A stretch of 64,000 nt of DNA, from contig NZ_JALEGV010000012.1 in assembly GCF_022763245.1 (NCBI RefSeq), positions 248,001 to 312,000 on the forward strand, written 5' to 3'. Made by a program: the position numbers and the translations under genes. Shown piece after piece: positions 16,638-25,117 of the stretch. Numbering within the stretch: position 1 is the first letter of the stretch; each line of letters starts with the position of its first letter. The notes under the pieces are model-generated. The model was not told the DNA's origin. It did not search any database and saw only the letters and a program-made list of their open reading frames with translations. The DNA comes from Oricola sp. Lineage in GTDB: Bacteria > Pseudomonadota > Alphaproteobacteria > Rhizobiales > Rhizobiaceae.

Positions 16638-17843
16638 TCAGTTGAAGATCTCGAAGAGGCCGGCCGCGCCCATGCCGCCGCCGACACACATCGTCACGAC
16701 GCCGTATTTCGCCTTGCGGCGGCGTCCCTCGACCAGCACATGCGCCGCAGCGCGCGCGCCCGTCATGCCGAACGGATGGCCGACCGCGATGGCGCCGCCA
16801 TCGACATTGAGCTTGTCCGGATCGATCCCGAGCGTGTCGCGGCAATAGAGCGCCTGGCTGGCGAAAGCCTCGTTCAGTTCCCACAGGTCGATGTCGCCGA
16901 TCTTGAGCCCGTGCTGCTTCAGGAGCTTCGGAACCGCGAAGACCGGGCCGATGCCCATCTCTTCCGGCGGGCAACCCGCAACCGCCATGCCGCGATAGGC
17001 CCCCAGCGGCTCGAGCCCGCGGCGGGCGGCTTCGGCGGCTTCCATCACCACCAGCGCGGCCGCACCGTCGGAGAGCTGCGACGCGTTGCCCGCGGTCACG
17101 TATTCGCCCACCTTGACGACTTCGCCGTCGGCGAAAACCGGCTTCAGCTTGGCCAATCCCTCCAGCGTGGTGTCGGCGCGGAAACCCTCGTCATGCGTCA
17201 AGGTGACGTCATGGACACTTGATTCCTTCGTCTCCCGGTCCACCACTATCTTGCGCGACGGCATTGCAACGATTTCCTCGTCGAAGCGGCCCGCTTCATG
17301 GGCGGCGGCCGTGCGCAACTGGCTTGCCAGCGCGAAAGCGTCCTGCGCCTCGCGGCTGACGCCGTATTTGCGCGCCACGATCTCGGCCGTCTCGATCATC
17401 GTCATGTACATGTGCGGCCAGCGCTTCAACACCGTCTCGGACTGGTTGCGGTAGGTGTTCTTGTGCTTGTTCTGCGTCAGGCTGATCGATTCCACGCCAC
17501 CGGCGACGACCGTCTCCATGCCGTCGACGATGACCTGCTTGGCCGCGATCGACACGGCCATGAGCCCGGACGAGCACATGCGATCGACCGTCATGCCGGG
17601 CACGCTGTCCGGAAGGCCGGCGGCGGCTGCGGTCAGCCGGCCGATATTGTAGCCCTGTGTGCCCTGCTGGGCCGAGCAGCCCATGATCACGTCTTCGACC
17701 GATGCCGGATCGACGCCCGCCCGCCGGACCGCCTCGCGCGCGGCATGGCCCGACAGCGCCGGCGCTTCGGTGTCATTGAACGCACCGCGAAAGGCCTTTC
17801 CGATGGGCGTACGAGCGACAGATACGATGACGGCTTCACGCAC
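16638..17843 (-). CDS. Thiolase (acetyl-CoA acyltransferase), candidate FadA6 role
   Basis: A 401-aa thiolase with the complete catalytic set: nucleophile C90 (VDRMCSSGL), H356 (VGHPFGMTG) and C386 ([10 protein letters not shown]). NEAFA is present as ELNEAFASQ. It cleaves 3-oxoacyl-CoA to acyl-CoA and acetyl-CoA. In the mycobacterial HIP pathway FadA6 does this late in ring-carbon degradation; the location in this locus suggests the same role, though sequence alone does not separate FadA5, FadA6 and AtoB types. It starts at GTG 17843 with GGAG 7 bases upstream. A shared operator copy lies 88 bp upstream. Confidence 0.85.
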   Translation of the reverse strand: MREAVIVSVARTPIGKAFRGAFNDTEAPALSGHAAREAVRRAGVDPASVEDVIMGCSAQQGTQGYNIGRLTAAAAGLPDSVPGMTVDRMCSSGLMAVSIAAKQVIVDGMETVVAGGVESISLTQNKHKNTYRNQSETVLKRWPHMYMTMIETAEIVARKYGVSREAQDAFALASQLRTAAAHEAGRFDEEIVAMPSRKIVVDRETKESSVHDVTLTHDEGFRADTTLEGLAKLKPVFADGEVVKVGEYVTAGNASQLSDGAAALVVMEAAEAARRGLEPLGAYRGMAVAGCPPEEMGIGPVFAVPKLLKQHGLKIGDIDLWELNEAFASQALYCRDTLGIDPDKLNVDGGAIAVGHPFGMTGARAAAHVLVEGRRRKAKYGVVTMCVGGGMGAAGLFEIFN

Positions 17844-17930
17844 GAGAATTCTCCGAAACTGGCAACAAAGGCGGCCGGATCGGAACCCGGCATCTCGGCC
17901 AAGCCGTAGGACACGCGACGAAAGGCAGCA

Positions 17931-17946
17931 TCGTCTGAAGGGACTA
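17931..17946 (-). promoter_or_regulatory. Shared operator motif, copy upstream of the thiolase gene
   Basis: Read towards the thiolase the site is TAGTCCCTTCAGACGA, continuing TGCTG. It is 88 bp before the GTG start and sits in the 117-bp gap between the thiolase and the SDR at 17961. It is one of the best matches to the consensus. Confidence 0.65.
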
Positions 17947-17960
17947 GCGAAGGGCCGCCG

Positions 17961-18719
17961 TCACGAGATCAGGATGCCGCTGTCCACGCAAAGCTGCTGG
18001 CCGGTGGTGCGCCGGGATTCGTCGGAAGCAAGGAAGATCGCGGCGTTGGCGACGTCTTCCGGCTCGCTCATGCCGAGAAGATAAGCGCGTTTCTGCGCCT
18101 CCAGATGCGGCTCCGTGGCGAAGAATCGCAGCACGCGCTCGGTCGCAACCGCGCCGGGCACGATCACGTTGACCCGCACCTTGTCGGCCGCATACTCGAC
18201 GGCCATCGAGCGCGTCAGGGAGATGACCGCCCCCTTGGAAGCCGAATAGGCGTCACGGTTCGGCACGCCCATCGCCCCCATGATCGAGGATGTGTTGATC
18301 ACCGACCCGCCGCCGCGCCGAACCAGGTGCGGAATGCCGAAATGGCAGCACAGCCAGGTTCCGAACAGGTCGAGCTCAAGCGTGTTCCAGAAGACCTCGG
18401 CCGGGGTGTCCGTCACCGGTCCGTCCTTGGCCGACGACCCGCCCGCATTGTTGTAGAGGATGTCGAGCCCGCCGAAGGCGTCCACCGTCTCGGCGAGCGC
18501 CTGCTGGACGCTGTCCTCCTTCGTCACGTCGGTTCGAACGAACCGCGCCTTTCCGCCGGCAGCCCGGATTTCGGCGGCGATGCGCTCGCCCTCCTCCTGT
18601 CGGCGGCCTGCGACGGCGACCTGCGCGCCCTCGCGGGCGAACGCCCGGCAGGCGACCTCGCCGATGCCGCCCGTCCCGCCCGTGATGAAGGCCACCTTTC
18701 CCTCGAGACGATTGCCCAT
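17961..18719 (-). CDS. Classical SDR family oxidoreductase
   Basis: A 252-aa SDR: TGGTGGIG at 13-20, NNAG at 90-93, catalytic serine at 144 or 145, Y158 and K162 (DAYSASKGA). R39-R40 after the second strand favours NADP. ATG 18719 is used because AGGGAGAAGG lies just upstream; the longer open frame to 18917 lacks support. It is last in the operon 20995-17961 (epimerase-like, NTF2, SDR, SDR). A hydroxysteroid dehydrogenase role is plausible; the substrate cannot be read. Confidence 0.85.
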   Translation of the reverse strand: MGNRLEGKVAFITGGTGGIGEVACRAFAREGAQVAVAGRRQEEGERIAAEIRAAGGKARFVRTDVTKEDSVQQALAETVDAFGGLDILYNNAGGSSAKDGPVTDTPAEVFWNTLELDLFGTWLCCHFGIPHLVRRGGGSVINTSSIMGAMGVPNRDAYSASKGAVISLTRSMAVEYAADKVRVNVIVPGAVATERVLRFFATEPHLEAQKRAYLLGMSEPEDVANAAIFLASDESRRTTGQQLCVDSGILIS

Positions 18720-18729
18720 GCCCTTCTCC

Positions 18730-19605
18730 CTATTTGTCCCCGCGCGGCGTATAGCCGTCCGCCACGATGATCGGCAGATGGGTCCAGCCATTGTCCTGCA
18801 TGCGCATCCAGGCCCCGGCGGCAAGCGCGCCGCCATCGACCACGACGGTCGTGCCGGAGACCCAGCCCGACAGGCGGTCCGATGCCAGATACAGCACTGC
18901 GCCGGCCGAATCGGCACCTTCCCCGAAGCGCCCGATCGGGAACCACCGCTTCAGATATTCCCGGTTCTCGGGCGGGACCCGGCTGGTCGCCGTGATCTGC
19001 GCCGAATTCGTGGTCTCGGGCGCGACGGCGTTGACCCGGATCCCGTGCTGCCCGACTTCCACCGCCAGGCTCTGCGTGAAACCGGTGATCGCGGATTTGA
19101 ACGCCGCGTAGGCCACCGTCAGCGGAATGCCGCGAAACGCCTCGACCGTGGACAGGTTGACGATGCTGCCGCCCTTGCCCGAGCGTCGCATCAGCGGGAT
19201 CGCGGCCTTGGTCACATGGAACATGTGCAGCAGGTTCACCTCGTAGAGCGCCTGCCACTGATCCTCGTCGGATTCCACGAACTCCGTCTTGAAGCCGAGA
19301 TAGTCGCCCACATTGTTGACCAGGACGTCGAGCCGGCCGAAGCGCGAGTCCACGGCCTCGATCAGGCGTCGGACCTCGTCGCCCTTGCGGACGTCGGCTT
19401 CGACGACGAGGGCGTCGCACCCCGTCTTTTCAAGCGCGTCGCGCACCTCGCCCGCCCGTTCGGCGTCGATTTCGGCGACCGCGACGCGCATGCCGGCCTG
19501 CGCGAACAATTCGGCGGTGGCACGTCCTATTCCCGCCCCGCCGCCGGTGACGAGAGCGACCTTGCCGGCGAGGCCGATGATGGACATTTCGTCGGCGGCG
19601 CTCAT
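18730..19605 (-). CDS. Classical SDR family oxidoreductase with C-terminal extension
   Basis: A 291-aa SDR with TGGGAGIG at 20-27, NNVG at 97-100, and catalytic S152, Y166 and K170 (VAYAAFKSA). The Rossmann acidic residue (AEID, 45-48) suggests NAD. About 35 residues follow the usual VDGG end (GAWMRMQDNGWTHLP), an uncommon tail that resembles SDRs acting on CoA thioesters or bulky substrates; this last point is inference. The ATG overlaps the stop of the NTF2-like gene at 19602 (ATGA). Confidence 0.83.
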   Translation of the reverse strand: MSAADEMSIIGLAGKVALVTGGGAGIGRATAELFAQAGMRVAVAEIDAERAGEVRDALEKTGCDALVVEADVRKGDEVRRLIEAVDSRFGRLDVLVNNVGDYLGFKTEFVESDEDQWQALYEVNLLHMFHVTKAAIPLMRRSGKGGSIVNLSTVEAFRGIPLTVAYAAFKSAITGFTQSLAVEVGQHGIRVNAVAPETTNSAQITATSRVPPENREYLKRWFPIGRFGEGADSAGAVLYLASDRLSGWVSGTTVVVDGGALAAGAWMRMQDNGWTHLPIIVADGYTPRGDK

Positions 19606-20078
19606 GTGTCGGCTCCCTCTCTGCGCGCCGGATCGTCGGCGCGATGCTGCCGCCCGGTTCGGCATGTGGCGTCCCCGACAAGGACCAGGTTCCGACGGGC
19701 GAGCAGCCACGCATCGTCGACCTTGCGGAAGGCGTCCTCGTAGCGGACGGTCATTTCGTAGCAATGCTCCGCGCCCGCATCGTCTCGGTAGTAGTGTCTC
19801 GCATAGGTGTAGGTTTCCGCCGCGGCCTCGTCGCCGTCGAATTCCGGCACCATCGCCACCACGCCGTGATGCGTGCGGTCGTAGAGCCGCTTCATCACGG
19901 CCGGAACGGTCGCGAGCTCGTCCCGGCCGACGAACCGTCCCCGCGGCGCCTCCAGCACGCCGTCCGGCGTGAATTGCGCGGCGAACAGCGCGCCGTCGCC
20001 GCGGTCGACCGCCATCGCATAGCGGTCAGCCACCATTCTCAGGGCGAAGGCGGCAAGGAGCGGTCCCTCGCCGGTCAT
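19602..20078 (-). CDS. NTF2/SnoaL-like fold protein
   Basis: A 158-aa NTF2-like protein: the helix AFALRMVADRYAMAVDRGDGALFAAQFTPDGVLE, then RGRFVGRDEL, and the closing strand VRYEDAFRKVDDAWLLARRNLVLVG, the SnoaL_4 layout. It overlaps both neighbours by 4 bp (ATGA at each end), so it is tightly coupled to the epimerase-like gene and the SDR. Coupling with an SDR recurs in this window (5176/4381, 8703/9211, 19602/18730), which hints at paired hydroxyl oxidation and dehydration steps. Confidence 0.75.
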   Translation of the reverse strand: MTGEGPLLAAFALRMVADRYAMAVDRGDGALFAAQFTPDGVLEAPRGRFVGRDELATVPAVMKRLYDRTHHGVVAMVPEFDGDEAAAETYTYARHYYRDDAGAEHCYEMTVRYEDAFRKVDDAWLLARRNLVLVGDATCRTGRQHRADDPARREGADT

Positions 20079-20995
20079 CGGCCTGCCTCGTCGGCCGACA
20101 CCATGTCCACCACTTCCCGGACCGCACGCTCGACATCGTTGCGCGAATAGCCGAGGCTGTCCGTCTCCGCCGGATCGGGCTCGTAGGAAAGGACGTTGCC
20201 TCTGCCCGGAACGATGAAGGCGTCGGGCAGGAACGGATGTTCCTCGTCGCGCTCCTCGACCCGTTGCGAACTACCGACCGCGTCGAAGAACAGCTGGAAG
20301 AAATCGCAGAACCGCAGGTTCTGGTCACCGACGAGATAGGCCTTGCCGGATTCCGCGTTGCCAAGGGCTCCGGAGATCGCCTCACACAGCGATTTCACCG
20401 ACATGTAATTGGTTCCGCCCGCAGGCGCGAACACCGGAATGTCGGGTCGTTCACCGCGCGCCCATGCGGCCAGGGACTCATAGCGCTTCGCCGAGATGCC
20501 CTGGATGGCGCCGACGATCGATGGCGGATTGAGCGTCGAGACGTTGAAGCTGGCGTCGGCCAGCGCCCGCGCGCCTTCATCGGCCAGTTTGCGCGCCCGC
20601 ACGTAATCGTCGGTCTCGGCCAGATGCGGCATCACCTGGTGATAGTAGCTGCCAAGCTGCACGACGCGCCCGACCCCCGCCCGCTTCGCGCGGGCGACGA
20701 AATTCGGAACGCCCTCGATCTGCATGACCCGCCAGAATTCGTCCCGGTCGGTTCCCCTCGGCAAATGGCGGATGTCGTTGCCCGCCGCGAACACGACGGC
20801 ATCGAAGCCTTCCAACTCGCTTTCGCTGAACTCGCCCTGCGAATAGTCGCCATAAAGCGCCGGAAACCGCGCCATCGGCGTTCCTTCCGGAGCCGGCTTG
20901 CGAGCGCCCACGACGACATCGTGCCCGTCTTGCGCCAGCTTCTGCACCGCGTGACCGCCTATCATGCCGGTCCCGCCAATCACGAGCACCTTCAT
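20075..20995 (-). CDS. NAD(P)-dependent epimerase/atypical SDR
   Basis: A 306-aa extended/atypical SDR with GGTGMIGGH near residues 8-16 and a divergent active site (YVRARKLADEG). The substrate domain carries NPPSIVGAIQG. Such proteins act as epimerases, reductases or ligand-binding redox sensors. It heads the operon 20995-17961, and GGAGGAAGG precedes ATG 20995. A shared operator copy lies 62 bp upstream, and a second copy faces the divergent SDR. Reaction unknown. Confidence 0.78.
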   Translation of the reverse strand: MKVLVIGGTGMIGGHAVQKLAQDGHDVVVGARKPAPEGTPMARFPALYGDYSQGEFSESELEGFDAVVFAAGNDIRHLPRGTDRDEFWRVMQIEGVPNFVARAKRAGVGRVVQLGSYYHQVMPHLAETDDYVRARKLADEGARALADASFNVSTLNPPSIVGAIQGISAKRYESLAAWARGERPDIPVFAPAGGTNYMSVKSLCEAISGALGNAESGKAYLVGDQNLRFCDFFQLFFDAVGSSQRVEERDEEHPFLPDAFIVPGRGNVLSYEPDPAETDSLGYSRNDVERAVREVVDMVSADEAGR

Positions 20996-21056
20996 TCGCC
21001 TTCCTCCCTGCGTCTCATCATTGCGCGCAGAATCGAACAGCCTCGCGTGCATCGCA

Positions 21057-21072
21057 TCGTCTGCATGGATTA
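21057..21072 (-). promoter_or_regulatory. Shared operator motif, copy for the 20995-17961 operon
   Basis: Read towards the epimerase-like gene the site is TAATCCATGCAGACGA, continuing TGCG, 62 bp before its ATG. It forms a back-to-back pair with the copy at 21088, with 15 bp between them, in the divergent promoter region. Confidence 0.6.
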
Positions 21073-21087
21073 GCCGGGCCCGCCGCA

Positions 21088-21103
21088 TACCTCATACAGA
21101 CGA
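21088..21103 (+). promoter_or_regulatory. Shared operator motif, copy for the SDR-ligase unit
   Basis: TACCTCATACAGACGA, continuing TGCATC, on the plus strand, 59 bp before ATG 21162. Its polarity is opposite to the copy at 21057, so each site points at its own gene. Confidence 0.6.
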
Positions 21104-21161
21104 TGCATCGCCCCCGGCGCGATGATGGTTTCGCAGTCACGACGGCTACAGGGTGGAGGGC

Positions 21162-21932
21162 ATGGTGACGAGGCGGCTCGAAAACAGATCGATACTCGTC
21201 ACGGGCGCCACCGGCGCGATCGGCCGCGGAACGGCGCACCGGCTCGCTTCTGAGGGCGCACGCCTCGCGCTCGCGGACCGCGACGACGACACGCTCGCCG
21301 CATTGGCGGACGAGATCGAGGCATCGGGAGCCTTTCGCCCAGCCACGCTCGTCCATGACGCGGCCTCGGCGCAATCGAACGCGACGCTGGTGCACGACGC
21401 CGTCGCCCGGATGAATGGCCTCGACGCCGTCTGCAATGTTGCCGGGATCTACACCAAGGCGCATTCGGCCGACGTTTCGGACAGCGAGTGGGATCGCGTG
21501 CTCCAGATCAACCTGTCGAGCGTCTTCACGATCTGCCGGGAAGCAATCGGTCCCTTGGCGCAAACCGGCGGATGCGTGGTGAACACCTCCTCGCTGGCCG
21601 CGCTCGAAGGCCTCGCCTATTCGACGGCCTATGCCGTTTCCAAGGCCGGGGTCATCGCCCTGACGAAGTCCCTCGCCGCCGAATACGCGGCCACGGGCAT
21701 CCGCTTCAACGCCATCTGCCCCGGCGGGATACGCTCGTCCATGAGCACCGTTCCGGCGGTGACCGATGCCGATCCCGACCTGACGTTCCGGCGGTCGAAG
21801 CTGCGCGGGTTCGAGGGCGGACTGGGCGAACCGAAGGACATCGCCGCGGCTTTCGCCTATCTCGTGTCAGAGGACGCCCGTTTCGTTTCGGGCTCGGTCA
21901 TGGTGATCGACGGAGCCCAGTTCCTGCTGTAG
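21162..21932 (+). CDS. Classical SDR family oxidoreductase
   Basis: A 256-aa SDR: TGATGAIG at 14-21, CNVAG in place of NNAG (91-95), catalytic serine at 143 or 144, Y157 and K161 (TAYAVSKAG). D39-R40 is ambiguous for cofactor choice. The start is uncertain: GTG 21153, ATG 21162 and GTG 21165 are all in frame, and GGAGGG (21155-21160) is almost adjacent to the ATG. I list the ATG; GTG 21165 would give a better spacing. The acyl-CoA ligase follows after 41 bp on the same strand. Confidence 0.83.
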   Translation: MVTRRLENRSILVTGATGAIGRGTAHRLASEGARLALADRDDDTLAALADEIEASGAFRPATLVHDAASAQSNATLVHDAVARMNGLDAVCNVAGIYTKAHSADVSDSEWDRVLQINLSSVFTICREAIGPLAQTGGCVVNTSSLAALEGLAYSTAYAVSKAGVIALTKSLAAEYAATGIRFNAICPGGIRSSMSTVPAVTDADPDLTFRRSKLRGFEGGLGEPKDIAAAFAYLVSEDARFVSGSVMVIDGAQFLL

Positions 21933-21973
21933 CAGCACCACTCGTGCGAACGAGAGATCAAGAAAGTTCGAAG

Positions 21974-23512
21974 ATGGAAACCCTCTCGCAAATCCTGACG
22001 CGCAACACCCGCTTGGTCGCGGACCGCCCGTTCATCGTCACCGACGACGAAACGATCGCATACGAGGATTTCTCGCGCCGGACGGCACAACTGGCCAATG
22101 TGCTGCGCGACAAGGGCATCGGCAAGGGCGACCGGGTCGCCCTCTATCTGCCGAGCACGCCGATGATGGCGATCGCGTTCTGGGCCTGCCAGCGGCTGGG
22201 CGCGATTCCCGCGCCCGTCAGCGCCATGTTTCGCCACGCCGAGCTGCGCAAGATCATCGCCCATGCGGGCATGAAGGCGCTGATCGCCGACGCGACCACC
22301 TGGCCCTACTTCTCCGAAATCCGCGACGAGTTTCCCGCCCTCGAGCAATGTCTCGTGGCCGGCGGCGGCGAGAGCGGAGCGGACCTCCTCGACCTGATCG
22401 CGGCGGCGTCCCCGTCCTTCGAGGACGAACCCTGCGATCCTCGTGACATCGCCTGCCTGTTCTTCACCTCCGGCACGACGGGAACGCCGAAGGGCACGGC
22501 GCAGACGCATTTCAACATCGTCTCGACGCTGCGCGACATGATGGTCTCGCACCGGAACCGTTTCGGCTCGGAAGTCTATGTCTGCGCGGTCCCGCTGTTC
22601 ACGAATTTCGGTCTCAATGTCACGCTGAACCTCTGCCTCTTCGGCGGCGGCACGATCGTGCTGCACGAGCGCTGGAACACGCAGCGCGTGCTGGCGGACA
22701 TCGTCCGCCACGAAGCGACCTATTTCGGCGGCACCCCGACCATGTATGTCTACATCGTCAACGAATATGACCGGGACAAGCACGATCTACGCTCGTTGCG
22801 CGTCTGCACCACCGGCGGTTCACCGGTGCCGCAATCCGTCATCCAGCGTTTCGAGGAATTGAGCGGCGCCCGCGTCACCCAGGTCTACGGCTCGACGGAG
22901 ACCTGCGGGCAAAACGTCATGGAGCCGACCCTCGGCGTGCGCAAGCGCGGTTCCGCCGGCCTGCCGGTCGGCAGTTCGCGCATCAAGGTCGTGGACGACA
23001 GCGACAACGAAGTGCCGGTCGGCGAGATCGGCGAGATCATCATTGGCGGCGATTGCGTCGCCGCCGGCTATTGGCAGGACGAGAAGGCGACCGCGGAGGC
23101 CTTTTCCGCCGACGGCTGGCGATCGGGCGACCTCGGCTATGTCGACGAGGACGGCTACCTGTTCATCGTGGACAGGAAAAAGGACGTCATCATCGCCGGA
23201 GGCCACAACATCTACCCGCTCGAGATCGAGACGCTGCTCTACCAGCACGCCGCCGTCGCCATGTGCGCCGTGGTCGGCGTTCCGGATGCCGACAAGGGCG
23301 AGATCCCGGTCGCGGTCGTCGTTCTCGACGAAAAGGAACAGGTGACCGCGGACGAACTGAACGCCTATTGCCGGCAGCACCTCGCCGCCTACAAGGCGCC
23401 GCGGGTCATCGAATTCATCGCCGACATGCCGGTCGAAGCGGCCAAGATCCGGAAACGCGATCTCGTCAACGCTCTCAAGGACGGCACGCTCGACCAGTAT
23501 CGCCGCCGTTAG
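21974..23512 (+). CDS. Acyl-CoA ligase (AMP-forming), candidate FadD3/HIP-CoA synthetase role
   Basis: A 512-aa ANL-superfamily ligase. The P-loop motif FFTSGTTGTPKGT lies at 163-175, the adenine motif YGSTETCGQ near 309, and the hinge and ATP segment GWRSGDLGYVDEDGYLFIVDRKKD near 380-403. Near the C-terminus the catalytic lysine region reads AAKIRKRDL instead of the usual GKILK; a lysine is still available. It activates a carboxylic acid to its CoA thioester. In this locus the natural substrate would be HIP or a side-chain acid, but the sequence does not distinguish FadD3 from related ligases. It converges on the SDR at 23566. Confidence 0.83.
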   Translation: METLSQILTRNTRLVADRPFIVTDDETIAYEDFSRRTAQLANVLRDKGIGKGDRVALYLPSTPMMAIAFWACQRLGAIPAPVSAMFRHAELRKIIAHAGMKALIADATTWPYFSEIRDEFPALEQCLVAGGGESGADLLDLIAAASPSFEDEPCDPRDIACLFFTSGTTGTPKGTAQTHFNIVSTLRDMMVSHRNRFGSEVYVCAVPLFTNFGLNVTLNLCLFGGGTIVLHERWNTQRVLADIVRHEATYFGGTPTMYVYIVNEYDRDKHDLRSLRVCTTGGSPVPQSVIQRFEELSGARVTQVYGSTETCGQNVMEPTLGVRKRGSAGLPVGSSRIKVVDDSDNEVPVGEIGEIIIGGDCVAAGYWQDEKATAEAFSADGWRSGDLGYVDEDGYLFIVDRKKDVIIAGGHNIYPLEIETLLYQHAAVAMCAVVGVPDADKGEIPVAVVVLDEKEQVTADELNAYCRQHLAAYKAPRVIEFIADMPVEAAKIRKRDLVNALKDGTLDQYRRR

Positions 23513-23565
23513 AGGGTGTCAGATTAAGGTCGAATTCGGCACTCAGGCTGGAAAGACGACGGAGT

Positions 23566-24366
23566 TCAGGCGTCGAGCGGCGTGCCCTTGTCCACGTCGC
23601 CCGCGGCGGCATAGACGCTCCAGCCTCCGTCCACCGGCACGACTGCGCCGGTGACATAGCTGGCCCAGTCGGACAGCAGGAAGGCCGCGGCACGCGCCAT
23701 TTCCTCCGGCTCGGCGAAGCGGCCGAGCGGCGTGCGCCTCTCGATCACGCCCGGATCGAAGACCTTGCGCTCCAGCAGCGAACGGACCATCGGCGTGCGT
23801 GTGTAGGCCGGCGCGATGCAGTTCACCCGCACCCCGACCGGCCCCCATTCGCAGGCGAGCGTCTTCGTCAGATGGATGACCCCCGCCTTGGCGACGCCAT
23901 AGGCCGACCGCCCGGGAAACGCGCCAAGACCGACGATCGAGGAGACGTTCACGATCGACCCGGACCGCTGTTTCACCATGATGGCGCCCGCTGCGCGGCA
24001 GACGAGATAGGTGCCGCGCAAGTTCACGTCGACGACACGCTGCCACCGCTCCGGATCCTGCACGTGGACGGGCACGAGATCGTCGCCGATGCCCGCCGAA
24101 TTGAGAACCATGTCGAGCCCGCCGAGGGCGGCGGCAGCCTCCGAGACCATGCGATCGGCATCGCCGGCATCCGAAACGTCCCCACCCACGCCGTGTTTCG
24201 CGCCGGTTTCTGCCAAGGAGGCCCGCGCCTTGTCGGCGTCGATGTCCGCGACAGCGACCTCGGCACCGAGATCGCAAAGGAACTTTGCGGTGGCGGCGCC
24301 GATGCCGCTCGCCCCGCCGGTGACGAGCGCCTTGCGGCCGTCGAGATTGATGGAGACGTCAGGCAT
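23566..24366 (-). CDS. Classical SDR family oxidoreductase
   Basis: A 266-aa SDR: TGGASGIG at 16-23, LNSAG (88-92), catalytic serine at 142 or 143, Y156 and K160 (SAYGVAKAG). D41 (VAVADID) suggests NAD. Its start overlaps the upstream SDR gene by 8 bp, and it is the last gene of the minus-strand liv operon that begins at 30150. An alcohol or hydroxyacyl-CoA dehydrogenase role is likely; the substrate is unknown. Confidence 0.85.
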   Translation of the reverse strand: MPDVSINLDGRKALVTGGASGIGAATAKFLCDLGAEVAVADIDADKARASLAETGAKHGVGGDVSDAGDADRMVSEAAAALGGLDMVLNSAGIGDDLVPVHVQDPERWQRVVDVNLRGTYLVCRAAGAIMVKQRSGSIVNVSSIVGLGAFPGRSAYGVAKAGVIHLTKTLACEWGPVGVRVNCIAPAYTRTPMVRSLLERKVFDPGVIERRTPLGRFAEPEEMARAAAFLLSDWASYVTGAVVPVDGGWSVYAAAGDVDKGTPLDA

Positions 24367-25117
24367 CTGGATCGCTTTCGCCTTCGCCGTCCTTCTTGAA
24401 ATGGAAATCCGGCGCCCATTCGCTGGCCGGCGCCCGGTGCAGGTCGAGATAGGCCTGCGCGACGAGATCGTGATCGTAGGGCGTGCCGGGCCGCATCGTC
24501 CCGTGGATCGCGATCGTCGAGACGTGGACGCCGTGATCGACGAGTTCCTTGAACAGGGAGTGGCCGAGACTGCGCAAGGCTGCCTTGCCCATCGAGGTGA
24601 CGCCCCATTCGATCCAGGGCCCGAAGGCGAGCACGCCCCCGGTGAGCAGGATCGTTCCGCTCCCGTGCTCGATCATCGCCGGCGCAACCCGGGCCGCCGC
24701 ATGATGCGCTCCGGCGACATTGGTCCGGAACGCGTCGACCACGTAATCGACGCTCGCCGGTTCGCCATGCGCTTCCCAGCCGCTCGACGTTCCGTAATTG
24801 GCTTCTGCGATGCCGGAGCGGGTGACGAAACGCGCGGGCTCGATGATCGCGGCATTGTAGACGAGCACCTCGGCGTCGCCATAGCGTGCGCGGATGTCGT
24901 CATGCACCTGATCCATGACGTCGGGCTTGCCGGCGTCTCCGACGAAGCCCGCTACGTCCAGGCCCTCGGATCGCATGGCGGTCTCGTGGTCGCGGATCGC
25001 GCCGGCGCTGCGTCCGACAAAGGCGACGGCAAAGCCGTTGGAGGCGAAAGTGCGCACGAGCGCCTGGCCGAGCCCCGGCCCCATGCCGATGACGATGGCG
25101 AGCGGTTTCGATGTCAT
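24359..25117 (-). CDS. Divergent SDR lacking the catalytic tyrosine
   Basis: A 252-aa SDR-fold protein that keeps the cofactor loop (GMGPGLG, 11-17) and YNAA (87-90) but not the standard active site. K178 is present (TSMGKAAL), yet the residue four before it is T174 instead of Tyr, and the serine strand reads LLTGG. It may be a binding protein, a partner subunit, or an enzyme with a changed mechanism. ATG 25117 overlaps the permease stop (ATGA), so it is coupled to the ABC transporter genes. Confidence 0.72.
   Translation of the reverse strand: MTSKPLAIVIGMGPGLGQALVRTFASNGFAVAFVGRSAGAIRDHETAMRSEGLDVAGFVGDAGKPDVMDQVHDDIRARYGDAEVLVYNAAIIEPARFVTRSGIAEANYGTSSGWEAHGEPASVDYVVDAFRTNVAGAHHAAARVAPAMIEHGSGTILLTGGVLAFGPWIEWGVTSMGKAALRSLGHSLFKELVDHGVHVSTIAIHGTMRPGTPYDHDLVAQAYLDLHRAPASEWAPDFHFKKDGEGESDPDA

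Noticed and set aside
23513-23565. GAGGGTGTCAGATTAAGG near the acyl-CoA ligase stop, resembling insertion-sequence ends
   Set aside because: There is only one copy, no inverted partner or target duplication, and no transposase. It may be a relic or chance.
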